From: Fidelibacterota bacterium
GTDB taxonomy: Bacteria; Fidelibacterota; Marinisomatia; SCGC-AAA003-L08; D37C17
Assembly: GCA_002718585.1 (NCBI GenBank)
Contig: PBFG01000006.1
Coordinates: 1 to 55,195 of the forward strand
DNA length: 55,195 nucleotides
Direction of reading: 5' to 3'
A model generated the notes under the pieces. The model was not told the origin of the DNA. It saw only the letters and a list, made by a program, of their open reading frames with translations, and did no database searches. The position numbers were made by a program, and so were the translations under genes. Position 1 is the stretch's first letter. The number at the start of each line of letters is the position of its first letter. Below, piece by piece: positions 1 through 7,870 of the stretch.

Positions 1-263
1 TTAATGGTCTCTTTAACATCCTTAATATTCTTACCAAACTTTTCTTCAAACTGATAAAGTGTTTTGGATAATTCTTGTCTATTTTCTAATGAGTTTTTAT
101 TTGACTCATCTCTATTTCGAGCAATTTCATCGTGAATTGATTTAATTTTTTCATCTAATGATGTTTTAAATTGGATATTGCTATTGTTACTTGTTTTTGT
201 TTGCATCTGAAGAAAAATAACAAGAACAATTAATCCAACAGCGATAAGTAATGATTCAATCAT
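1..263 (-). CDS. rmuC: RmuC-like DNA recombination protein, N-terminal fragment
   Basis: Partial gene. It starts at an ATG at 263 and runs off the left edge of the window after 87 codons. The product opens with one hydrophobic segment (about residues 5-19), followed by a charged, Lys/Glu/Asn-rich stretch without prolines that looks like a coiled coil. This membrane anchor plus coiled coil is how RmuC proteins begin. RmuC limits recombination at inverted repeats, and its nuclease-like domain would lie outside the window. Because only the anchor and coil are visible, another single-pass coiled-coil protein is possible. The 120 bp upstream of the start, to position 383, is AT-rich and shows nothing recognisable. 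Confidence 0.55.
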   Translation of the reverse strand, partial: MIESLLIAVGLIVLVIFLQMQTKTSNNSNIQFKTSLDEKIKSIHDEIARNRDESNKNSLENRQELSKTLYQFEEKFGKNIKDVKETI

Positions 264-383
264 ATGAGTGTATTCCTAATATTTAATTTGTATTCTTTAA
301 TATAATTTAAAGTATTTTAAAATTATCATAAAAAAAATATATTAATATTTGAACTCTTTAGCAAAAATAACAACATTGTATTT

Positions 384-1223
384 TTAGTTATATGATTTTT
401 TTTTAGATAGTTCGTTCATTTGTGAAAGATTTAAGATTTTAAGATTTTTTTCTTTTAATCCTTTCAATGTAAGTTCAATCGCTTCATAATTCCACTCTCT
501 TACTCCCTTTTCAGGCATATGTATTAGGATTATAGAGCCAGGTTTAGTTTTTCTTAATATAAAGCTTGATATCCATTCTGGGTCAGGTATTGATGTATCA
601 TTTGCAAAACCATCGCACATAACGTGTTTGTAACCCTTCAAGTCTATTACCTCCATCATATTTTTAGAAACTTTTGCATGTGGCGCTCTATACCATTTTG
701 GAATAATAGATGTATAGCTTGATAGTATTTCATCAGTCATTTCAAAATCTTTTAAAAAATCATCTTTAGTAAATTTATTATAGGGCGTATCGTACATACT
801 GTGATTGGCAATTTCATGACCATCTTCTAGCAGAAGTTTAATTTCATTAGATTCTGTATGTTTGCAATGACTGCCAGATGTAAAAAATGTAGCTTTTGCA
901 TCATATTTTTTAAATAATTCTCTAATTTCCTTGGTCATATCACCATTTGGGTTATCCGCTCCGCAAAAACCATCATCTATAGTAAATGCTACAGCATCTT
1001 CAACATTAAAAAAAATAATTGTTGATTCAGGGAAGTTTAAACTTGCCATAAATCTCATACCAGGTAGGCTTAGGGTTTCCCATAAAGCTTTTTTAAAGAA
1101 TAGTGATATTGGATTAATATCATCAATAGTCTTAGGATCTTTGTTCCTCCCAAGGGGGTAATCCGAAGCATTTAAGCTAGCCGTTATAGTAAAAATCATA
1201 GCTGATACTATGAGTTTATTCAT
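384..1223 (-). CDS. Exported polysaccharide deacetylase (NodB domain)
   Basis: 279 residues with an N-terminal signal sequence (cleavage likely after ASLNA). The NodB motifs are visible: T-I-D-D-G with the catalytic/metal Asp pair at 83-84, N-H-S-M-Y-D at about 140-145, W-Y-R-A-P at 177-181 and the C-terminal I-L-I-H-M with His236. In motif 2 the second metal His is replaced by Asp145, a variant known in one chitooligosaccharide-deacetylase-like subfamily, so this is not a sign of decay. Family members remove N- or O-acetyl groups from cell-wall or other polysaccharides outside the cytoplasm. The start overlaps the end of the preceding alpha/beta hydrolase gene by 8 bp, so the two are probably co-transcribed. 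The exact substrate cannot be read from sequence. Confidence 0.82.
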   Translation of the reverse strand: MNKLIVSAMIFTITASLNASDYPLGRNKDPKTIDDINPISLFFKKALWETLSLPGMRFMASLNFPESTIIFFNVEDAVAFTIDDGFCGADNPNGDMTKEIRELFKKYDAKATFFTSGSHCKHTESNEIKLLLEDGHEIANHSMYDTPYNKFTKDDFLKDFEMTDEILSSYTSIIPKWYRAPHAKVSKNMMEVIDLKGYKHVMCDGFANDTSIPDPEWISSFILRKTKPGSIILIHMPEKGVREWNYEAIELTLKGLKEKNLKILNLSQMNELSKKKSYN

Positions 1224-1971
1224 TTGAATCGATAAAATTCTTAATTTTTATAAAGTACTCTTCCCTTGAAATTGCAATAACATTATTATGTCCAGCTCCA
1301 TTAACCTTAAACAATTCTTTATGATTAGATGGTGATTCGTGCATCATAATATCTGCCTGACTGAAGGGAATAATCTCGTCTAAATCAGCATGAATGACCA
1401 TTAGCTTACCGCTGTAATTTTTAAGCTTTTCTAGATTCATAAAACCATCAGATAAATTAAAATCAATTTCTTCCGGATTAATTTGTAGTAAGTTTAGAAG
1501 CGGATATTCTGTAACAAAGCCACTTTCTATAATACAGCCTTTGATTGAATCACTAAATGTGTCAATAATTTCAAACGCTGAGGAACTACCAAGTGATCTT
1601 CCCATTATGTATAGATTATCATCATAATTGTGTTTATTTAAATATTCTTTGGCATACTTAAAAATAGCTTTACTATCTTCATGTAGATTTTCCTTGTTTG
1701 GAGTACCAGATGATAAGCCATAGCCTCTATAATCTGCGACTATAATATTTATATCAAATTTATTATAGAATTCTGCAAGATCATCGTACTCTTGTGCAAG
1801 TTCAGCGTTACCATGAAAGAAAAGTATGGTTGGTAATTTTTTATCTTTAAGAAACAGTCTAATTCCTACTTTTTCTCCATCAAATGTACTTACAATGTGA
1901 TCTTTTTCATCCTTTGGTATATTGGATTGTCTAGGGTAAAAAATTGAGTTTATAATTAGATTTTTATTCAT
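1216..1971 (-). CDS. Alpha/beta hydrolase (ABHD13/17-like serine hydrolase)
   Basis: 251 residues without a signal peptide. The fold markers are an oxyanion H-G-N-A-E at about 53-57, the nucleophile elbow G-R-S-L-G with Ser126, an acid loop D-E-I-I-P at about 198-202 and the catalytic G-A-G-H-N with His228. Together with the Y-R-G-Y-G-x-S motif at about 81-87, this places it in the COG1073-like hydrolases related to eukaryotic ABHD13/17. Substrates in this group are poorly known (acyl esters or thioesters). It is the middle gene of three hydrolase genes joined by 8-bp overlaps (deacetylase downstream, MenH-like upstream), so coordinate expression is likely. Confidence 0.8.
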   Translation of the reverse strand: MNKNLIINSIFYPRQSNIPKDEKDHIVSTFDGEKVGIRLFLKDKKLPTILFFHGNAELAQEYDDLAEFYNKFDINIIVADYRGYGLSSGTPNKENLHEDSKAIFKYAKEYLNKHNYDDNLYIMGRSLGSSSAFEIIDTFSDSIKGCIIESGFVTEYPLLNLLQINPEEIDFNLSDGFMNLEKLKNYSGKLMVIHADLDEIIPFSQADIMMHESPSNHKELFKVNGAGHNNVIAISREEYFIKIKNFIDSNE

Positions 1972-2767
1972 ATATATTTTGGTTTAATACATCTAAAAAC
2001 ATATCAGGATTTTCTAAGTGAGTGTTGTGTCCTGCATCTTCTATGATGTATTGTTTTGTATTTTTATTTAATCGAATCATTTCCCTTCCAATTTTTATGT
2101 ATTTATCATCACCGCTTCCATTTATCACATGTATAGGAAAATTAAATTCTTGAAATGGTTTATCATAGTAAATCATATTGCTTGGGCTAAACGCCATTAA
2201 GGCTTTTGAAAGCTGTTTTGGATTATGGTTCCTTCTTTCGTTTGCCTGTATTTGCCATTCCTTAACATTGCGCTTTTTTTGATTTATAAATAAGGGATTC
2301 TCTTCCCAATTATCCATAAAGGATTTAAGGTCTTTATTTATTTCATCTGCTCTTTCAAGGTCTTTGTAGTATCTTTTGCTTCTAACTTCGCTTTCATTTA
2401 AACCCAGTGATGTACTCTCTAATAAAAGCGAGTTTATTTTCTCAGGAAACTTATGTGCAAAAGCAATACTGAGTCTTCCTCCCATTGAGTAGCCACAAAG
2501 GTTGATTTTTTTTAGGGAAAGTTCATTTAGAATCATATATAATTCATTACACCAATCATTAATTGTATATTCTGTGCTAATATCAACAAAAGTACTTTTT
2601 CCATGACCTGGAAGATCAATACTGTAAGAAAATTTATTATGCTTATTTATAATATTAATCCATGAGCTTGAAGTGCCTGAAAACCCATGTAAAAATATAA
2701 AAGGGATTTCTTTATTATTATTGTATTCTTTTAGATAAATAATAGATTTACTGGTTTTGATTTTCAT
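1964..2767 (-). CDS. menH: MenH-like alpha/beta hydrolase (possible SHCHC synthase)
   Basis: 267 residues, cytoplasmic. It has L-H-G-F-S-G at about 26-31, D-L-P-G-H-G at 51-56, the nucleophile motif G-Y-S-M-G-G-R with Ser94, and a C-terminal A-G-H-N-T-H-L-E with His near 247. The S-M-G-G-R-L extension after the nucleophile and an internal E-R-R-N-H-N-P segment are typical of MenH. MenH converts SEPHCHC to SHCHC in menaquinone synthesis by eliminating pyruvate. No other men genes are in the window, so the specific function rests on sequence character alone, and a generic C-C hydrolase is the alternative. Its 3' end overlaps the next hydrolase gene by 8 bp. Confidence 0.65.
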   Translation of the reverse strand: MKIKTSKSIIYLKEYNNNKEIPFIFLHGFSGTSSSWINIINKHNKFSYSIDLPGHGKSTFVDISTEYTINDWCNELYMILNELSLKKINLCGYSMGGRLSIAFAHKFPEKINSLLLESTSLGLNESEVRSKRYYKDLERADEINKDLKSFMDNWEENPLFINQKKRNVKEWQIQANERRNHNPKQLSKALMAFSPSNMIYYDKPFQEFNFPIHVINGSGDDKYIKIGREMIRLNKNTKQYIIEDAGHNTHLENPDMFLDVLNQNIYE

Positions 2768-2774
2768 TTATTTG

Positions 2775-3791
2775 CTACGATAAGATTATATTAATGATAA
2801 TTATTATATCTTGAATATTAAGGTTATTATCTTGATTCATATCGGATAAGAAAAATTCTAATCCTGAATTAAATTCTCCTAAAATGAAGTTAACAATTTG
2901 AACAAGGTCCAAGATATCAATTATGTTATCTTGATTTACATCACCTTGCTCGTAGTTAAAATTGTTATCATACCACTGGTCATAAAGTGATTGGAGAGTG
3001 TCAATTGGATCAATCCACAAACCAGTCTGTGCATAGTAGGGCGTTACATTGCTTACATTTAAATCCATAAAATAGTTATTTGAGTTATCATTTGGTTTAG
3101 CAACTCTTATAAAAGCAGACAGTGTAGATATACCTTCATCTAGGCATCGAGTATCAGCTCCGGGTATATTAGCTCCTTGAAGAGCTGACATAAGCTTTTG
3201 ATCTAAAGTACCATTTGTATTTAAGAAGTTAGATTCCATTTGATTTATTACATCCTCGTTAAGAAGAATATTTCCTTGAATTGAGTAAGAAATACCATTT
3301 ATACCTCCTTTCCAGTCAATACAATTATTGCCTGTGTATGATGCAGACGAAGCAGTATCTGGTTCTAAGCATTCAGCAGGGCCATCTATACTAGGATCGC
3401 CTTGCCATATAGCGTTATCAATTTCTAAACATTCATCTTCAAGAAGAAATCCATAATCAATACCTGGACTTAAACTAACAACGCCGTACTGCCTTATTCC
3501 GGGATTGTTTTGTACATCATTTTCCTCTAGAAGGCTTATGATCTCAGATGGGCTTAAACCTTGGTCCATTAGATTTGAAGCATAAGATTGGTTGGCAGAC
3601 AGCCAGTATGACTGAGTATGAATTGCACCTACACCAGGATGTATATCGCTTATTATTATAGAGTTTGCAATACAGGAACCTCCTGCGCTTCCAACTTCTC
3701 CAGTACTGACATCAACTGCTACAATAGAAAATGTAGAGTATAGTGTTGAGAAAAGTAATGAGATTAGTGATATGTAGTATTTAGTCGTCAT
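2775..3791 (-). CDS. Exported DUF1028 protein with C-terminal dockerin
   Basis: 338 residues from the ATG at 3791; a longer reading would need a GTG at 3833 with no signal-peptide logic. An N-terminal hydrophobic signal is followed directly by the DUF1028 hallmark (F-S-I-V-A-V-D, then G-E-V-G-S-A-G-G-S at about 34-42, and G-V-G-A-I-H-T-Q). The DUF1028 fold belongs to the Ntn-hydrolase superfamily, and its activity is not settled. The last 56 residues (about 283-338) are two dockerin-type calcium loops, D-V-N-Q-D-x4-D and D-M-N-Q-D-x-N-L-N, each followed by a hydrophobic helix. The ATG lies inside the end of the small zinc-ribbon ORF (11-bp overlap) with no clear ribosome-binding site, suggesting translational coupling. 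Its dockerin could dock to a cohesin such as the one in the lipoprotein at 30.4-31.3 kb. Confidence 0.8.
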   Translation of the reverse strand: MTTKYYISLISLLFSTLYSTFSIVAVDVSTGEVGSAGGSCIANSIIISDIHPGVGAIHTQSYWLSANQSYASNLMDQGLSPSEIISLLEENDVQNNPGIRQYGVVSLSPGIDYGFLLEDECLEIDNAIWQGDPSIDGPAECLEPDTASSASYTGNNCIDWKGGINGISYSIQGNILLNEDVINQMESNFLNTNGTLDQKLMSALQGANIPGADTRCLDEGISTLSAFIRVAKPNDNSNNYFMDLNVSNVTPYYAQTGLWIDPIDTLQSLYDQWYDNNFNYEQGDVNQDNIIDILDLVQIVNFILGEFNSGLEFFLSDMNQDNNLNIQDIIIIINIILS

Positions 3792-3909
3792 CAATAATAT
3801 GTGGTAAATCGTGACAATTTTCACTAAAACCACAGTTTCTACATGTGTAATGACAATTTATAATTATTACATCATGATTACATATTTTACATTCTTTTAT
3901 TTCTAGCAT
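3781..3909 (-). CDS. Small zinc-ribbon protein, 42 residues
   Basis: This short ORF starts at an ATG two bases after the yajQ stop and overlaps the DUF1028 start by 11 bp. The 42-residue product carries C-K-I-C-N-H near residue 7, then H-Y-T-C-R-N-C-G-F at about 20-28, and N-C-H-D-L after that. This spacing of Cys pairs is that of a one-zinc ribbon. Short proteins with a C-x-x-C / C-x-N-C-G-[YF]-x-x-D-C pattern recur as unnamed conserved ORFs in many bacteria. The perfect fit between two real genes and the cysteine pattern make it convincing despite its size. Function is unknown; nucleic-acid or protein binding is possible. Confidence 0.7.
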   Translation of the reverse strand: MLEIKECKICNHDVIIINCHYTCRNCGFSENCHDLPHIIDDD

Positions 3910-3911
3910 TT

Positions 3912-4403
3912 TTAGCTTTTCATATTCACAAATTGCAGAGGAATATCAAGGTTTTTTTCTTTAAGCGTATTCATAACACTTTGAAGGTCATCAATTTTTT
4001 TCCCAGTTACCCTAACATGCTCTCCTTGAATTTGTGAGTTAACTTTAAGTTTCATTTCTTTAATCATGACATTTATTTTTTTTCCATTTTCTTTTGAGAT
4101 TCCTGATTGGAGGTCAATTTTTTTTCTAAATGTCATACCTGATGCATTCTCTGTTTCATTAGATTTAAATACTTTTACAGATACCTTTCTACTGATTGCT
4201 CTATTTTGAAGCATATCAAAAATTGTATCAATTTGATATTCTACATCACCATTAATTATAATATTTTTATCAGATTTACTTAAAGTAATACTTGAAGAAG
4301 AACCCTTAAAGTCATATCGGGTCGCTATATCTCGTTTTACCATATTTACTGCGTTATCTATTTCCTGTAAATCTAATTGATTAACTATGTCAAATGAGGG
4401 CAT
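3912..4403 (-). CDS. yajQ: YajQ-family nucleotide-binding protein
   Basis: 163 residues matching the full length of the family. The start M-P-S-F-D-I-V and the internal I-A-T-R-Y-D-F-K-G-S signature are diagnostic. YajQ-type proteins have two ferredoxin-like domains; one studied member binds cyclic di-GMP and acts with a transcription factor. A strong Shine-Dalgarno sequence (AGGAG) lies 9 nt upstream of the ATG. It lies 15 bp downstream of the tricorn protease gene and 2 bp upstream of the zinc-ribbon ORF. The GGDEF-EAL protein at 16.6-18.7 kb shows that the cell makes or degrades cyclic di-GMP, so a receptor role is plausible. Confidence 0.9.
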   Translation of the reverse strand: MPSFDIVNQLDLQEIDNAVNMVKRDIATRYDFKGSSSSITLSKSDKNIIINGDVEYQIDTIFDMLQNRAISRKVSVKVFKSNETENASGMTFRKKIDLQSGISKENGKKINVMIKEMKLKVNSQIQGEHVRVTGKKIDDLQSVMNTLKEKNLDIPLQFVNMKS

Positions 4404-4418
4404 AATTATTATCTCCTT

Positions 4419-7400
4419 TTAATTTGGTAGTTTTAGGTTAGGTTTATTTTTAAAGTCAGGTTTTAGGACTGATTTTTTATTCTTAAGTTCATCTTTAACA
4501 ACCTCTAATGCTTTATCTAGCTGTGTATCAACTCCATTTCTATGATCTTCAGGCGTAATATGCACTTCTATATCAACATCAGTTCCATAATTTTCAACGT
4601 TCCAACCTACATCTTTAAACCAAAAAGAAAATTCTGGCTGAGATGTTACAGTACCATCAACTAGTGAATTGCGAGGCCATATACCAATGACCCCTCCCCA
4701 GGTTCTTTTTCCAATTAATTTCCCTAGATTCATCATTTTCCATGAATGTGAAAAAATATCTCCATCAGATCCAGCGTATTCATTTGTGATTGCCGCCATT
4801 GGACCACCAGGTGATTCAGACGGGTAAGGTTCAACTCCCATCCACCTGGTCATATCAAAGCCTAATCTTTTTTTAGCAAGCTTACTGAGTAAAATTTGAG
4901 AAACATGTCCACCTCCATTAAATCTTACGTCAACTATTAGGCCATCATACGCAATCTCCGCAAGGAAATATCGATGGAATTCAGCAAACCCGTCAGCTCC
5001 CATATCAGGAATATGCACATATCCAATTTTATTCTTAGACTTTTTATGAACATAATCTCTATTCTTTTCTACCCAGTCTCTATATAATAAATGGGATTCA
5101 CTTGAGAGAGTTTTAATCGTATGTTTTTCAATCTTTTTTCTATTTTTCTTTTGTATACTAATCTGAATAAATTTATTAGTATTATTTACAAGTAAGTGGT
5201 TAGGAGTAACCTTATTAGTCAGTTTAAAATTATTTATTTCCTTAAGCGTGTCACCAGATTTTATATTTAGACCTGCAGAATAAAGTGGTGATTGACCATA
5301 GCTCCACACGTCTCCTTTGGAAATATGTTCTATTGTATACCCTTTTAGTTTTTTATTATACTTAAATGAACAGCCAAGCATTCCAATATTATAGTACCTT
5401 CCTGGAGAATAATCACCCCCAAATTCATAGCAATGTGAGGTACCTAGTTCACCTTGCATTTCCCAAACTAAGTCTGAAAATTCGCTTCTTGAACCGACCC
5501 TATCTACAAGCATATAATATCTATTGTAAACTTTTTTCCAATTAATTTTTGACATATCTGAAACCCAGAAATAGTCTCTTTGTAATCTCCAAGCTTCCTT
5601 GAACATCTGATGCCATTCCTGATTAATGTCAATACTTAAGCCTATTCGATTGAAATCTATTCTACCTGAACTTTTTTCACATTTAGGCTTTGATAACATC
5701 TCTTTTGATATAGGTGTTTTTAAATCTAGTATTCTAACTTCCTTATTGGAAATTGTTATAATATGACCGTTTCTATTATCTATATAAAATCCTGAAACAT
5801 TATTCATATAAACTTTTTCTTCTAAAGATGTTAAATCATAATATTTAATCATACCTTTTGAGGGTTCACCTAAATCATACCATCCATCTTCTCTAGATCC
5901 TTCTACAGGCCAATCCAAATAATAAATTTTATTATTATAAAAACCAAGTGAGCTCCCAAGAATTGATTCTTTTACTGGGATTTGCATAATACGATTTTCA
6001 ATTTCGTTGAAATCAATTTTTACCTTTAGGGAATCTTTTTTATTTTTCTTATCATCTTTTTTTTGATTTTTTTCTTCACTTTCAGGACTTTTTATGAATG
6101 GCGACTTTAAATTTTTAGTTAAAGATATAATATACGGTTTTTCACTTCTGGTAAAGTTTAAATCAAACTGTAGGCTGTCATAAACTGGATTAAATGTACG
6201 TTTTGAGGTGAAAGCAAGGTATTTGCCATTATTATCAAAAACTGGTGAAAAATCACTATTTATCGCATCAGTGACTTGAAACGATTTACCCTTCTTTATA
6301 TCATAAACTTTAATAATTGATACACGATTTGTTTTGGAGCATGAATAACAAATAAAATTACCATCCGGAGACCAGTTGCATTGCATTACATGATTTGTGC
6401 TCCTATCTAATATTTTAACTGTATCTTTTTTAACATCTATTAATAAAAGTTCGTGTTTATGATTAACAATTGCTATAATATCTGAAACAGGTGATTTTTT
6501 TAATGAGATAGGTCTACCAATCTTAGCTTTGAGTGTTTTAGTTTTTCTTGATGTATCTATATTATAAATTTCTAACTTCTCTTCTCCACTCTCATCAGAA
6601 GTAGTTAGAATAGATTTATTATTAGTTAAAAACAAAGAGTGTCTATATCTGACTCCTTGCAACTTACCATGCTGAATAACTGGGCCATCCCAATTACCCA
6701 TTGTGAAGTTTTTTCCTCTAGTTATTAAATTGCAATTATTAGCATTTTTATCAATGTCTAAATGTTCTAAGTAATGAAATGCAGAAGTATACTTTCTCAT
6801 TTTATTTACAAATCCACTATTATAATCAATTTTTACTTTAGAAGAAATATTGTCTTTTTCATTAAAAATATATAAATCTGCTCCAGCATGATAAACTATA
6901 TTAGTTCCATCTGTCGATGCATTTCTAGTATAGTATTCTTTATGAAAAGTGTGTTGCTTGAGATTTTTTCCAAGTGAATTGCATGAATAAATATTACCTA
7001 TACCATCGTGATCAGAAATGAAGAAAATTTTATTTTTTATAATCATCGGACAAGCCATGTTGCCATTTAATTTTATCAATTTTGTAAATTTTTTATTTGT
7101 AGATGAACTAATCCATAATTCTCCAGCTGTTCCACCTTTGTAACGCTTCCATCTAGCTGGATCTTGTGTATTTCTACCTATGACAGTGAATTTATCATTT
7201 TTTGATATATTGGAGCATATACCAAAGTTCAATGGTTTTGATTCACCTCCATTTGTACTAATTTCTCTAAGGTCTGATATTCTACTAAATGGTTGTTTAG
7301 CATCTGATGTATAAATGATTTTATCATTCCCATCCCAAGATGCAATTTTACTAATAAAAAAACCATCATAAGTTAAACGTTTTGAAATACCGCCTTTAGT

Positions 7401-7613
7401 TGGTATTACATAAACTTCAGTGTTTCCATCTTCTTTTCCAACATAAGCAATTTGTTTTCCATCTGGTGATATTAGAGGCGATGAAATTTGACTCATATTT
7501 GCAGTGATTCTGGTTGCATAAGAATTATCAGTAGTTACTTTCCAGAGATTATCTTCAGATACAAAAAAAATTTGATTTTTATTTATTGTTGGGAATCTAT
7601 AGTAGCCTTTCAT
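4419..7613 (-). CDS. Tricorn-type protease (beta-propellers, PDZ, S41 core)
   Basis: 1064 residues with no signal peptide, beginning M-K-G-Y-Y-R-F-P like other tricorn homologues. The first about 680 residues are propeller repeats (recurring S-P-D-G-x-x-I-A-Y blades), then a mixed domain, a PDZ region (about 745-830) and an S41-type core. Catalytic residues known from archaeal tricorn are in place: S-H at 726-727, S-D at 949-950 in A-G-S-D-G-D-I-F, and Glu1007 in V-E-N-Y-G. A Lys/Ser-rich linker near 535-545 separates the propellers from the rest. It probably trims peptides released by other cytoplasmic proteases. A GGAG ribosome-binding site precedes the ATG. Bacterial tricorn homologues are known but scattered. 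Confidence 0.88.
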   Translation of the reverse strand: MKGYYRFPTINKNQIFFVSEDNLWKVTTDNSYATRITANMSQISSPLISPDGKQIAYVGKEDGNTEVYVIPTKGGISKRLTYDGFFISKIASWDGNDKIIYTSDAKQPFSRISDLREISTNGGESKPLNFGICSNISKNDKFTVIGRNTQDPARWKRYKGGTAGELWISSSTNKKFTKLIKLNGNMACPMIIKNKIFFISDHDGIGNIYSCNSLGKNLKQHTFHKEYYTRNASTDGTNIVYHAGADLYIFNEKDNISSKVKIDYNSGFVNKMRKYTSAFHYLEHLDIDKNANNCNLITRGKNFTMGNWDGPVIQHGKLQGVRYRHSLFLTNNKSILTTSDESGEEKLEIYNIDTSRKTKTLKAKIGRPISLKKSPVSDIIAIVNHKHELLLIDVKKDTVKILDRSTNHVMQCNWSPDGNFICYSCSKTNRVSIIKVYDIKKGKSFQVTDAINSDFSPVFDNNGKYLAFTSKRTFNPVYDSLQFDLNFTRSEKPYIISLTKNLKSPFIKSPESEEKNQKKDDKKNKKDSLKVKIDFNEIENRIMQIPVKESILGSSLGFYNNKIYYLDWPVEGSREDGWYDLGEPSKGMIKYYDLTSLEEKVYMNNVSGFYIDNRNGHIITISNKEVRILDLKTPISKEMLSKPKCEKSSGRIDFNRIGLSIDINQEWHQMFKEAWRLQRDYFWVSDMSKINWKKVYNRYYMLVDRVGSRSEFSDLVWEMQGELGTSHCYEFGGDYSPGRYYNIGMLGCSFKYNKKLKGYTIEHISKGDVWSYGQSPLYSAGLNIKSGDTLKEINNFKLTNKVTPNHLLVNNTNKFIQISIQKKNRKKIEKHTIKTLSSESHLLYRDWVEKNRDYVHKKSKNKIGYVHIPDMGADGFAEFHRYFLAEIAYDGLIVDVRFNGGGHVSQILLSKLAKKRLGFDMTRWMGVEPYPSESPGGPMAAITNEYAGSDGDIFSHSWKMMNLGKLIGKRTWGGVIGIWPRNSLVDGTVTSQPEFSFWFKDVGWNVENYGTDVDIEVHITPEDHRNGVDTQLDKALEVVKDELKNKKSVLKPDFKNKPNLKLPN

Positions 7614-7695
7614 TTGGTCTCCATTTTTATAAAAATTATAGTCTAAATTTAAATTATTACCCTTTTATCTAAAAACTATTTTAAATTTAAATATT

Positions 7696-7867
7696 AATAT
7701 TCGTGAGAGATTGATATTTTTCAGAACTTTCAACTTATCAATAGGGTTTCTTACTTTCTTATTCAAAAGTAGGCCTTGCTATTTAGCTGAAGGAAACTTG
7801 CGATTAAGAAGGAGTTTCCCACCGTACTTTTATTAAAGTGCTCTGAAAAATATCTCTTGCGAATATT
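7696..7867 (+). ncRNA. ssrS: Candidate 6S RNA
   Basis: The 257-bp gap between hflX and the tricorn gene folds into a long rod. Bases 7696-7710 pair with 7853-7867 (15 pairs, two of them G-U); after a 4-nt bulge, 7715-7725 pair with 7842-7852 (11 pairs). Inside lies a large open region whose 3' strand can form its own small hairpin (ACTTT-tatt-AAAGT), followed by an apical hairpin (GGAAACT ... AGTTTCC). A long closing stem, central bubble and apical stem at about 172 nt is the layout of 6S RNA, which holds RNA polymerase as an open-promoter mimic. The T7 run at 7866-7872 directly after the stem suggests plus-strand transcription ending at the hflX stop. Orientation and identity are inferred from hand folding only. 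Confidence 0.5.
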
Positions 7868-7870
7868 TTT

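Noticed and set aside
264-383. AT-rich gap considered as an origin or promoter region
   Set aside because: No DnaA boxes, inverted repeats or clear promoter; AT-richness matches the genome.
384-1223. Missing second His in deacetylase motif 2 as sign of an inactive enzyme
   Set aside because: Asp at this place is a known variant in a related deacetylase subfamily and all other catalytic residues are present.
7614-7870. Gap considered as a riboswitch or attenuator for the tricorn gene or hflX
   Set aside because: The rod-shaped pairing of the two ends and the T-run fit a free-standing RNA better, and it lies after hflX, not before it in transcription order.
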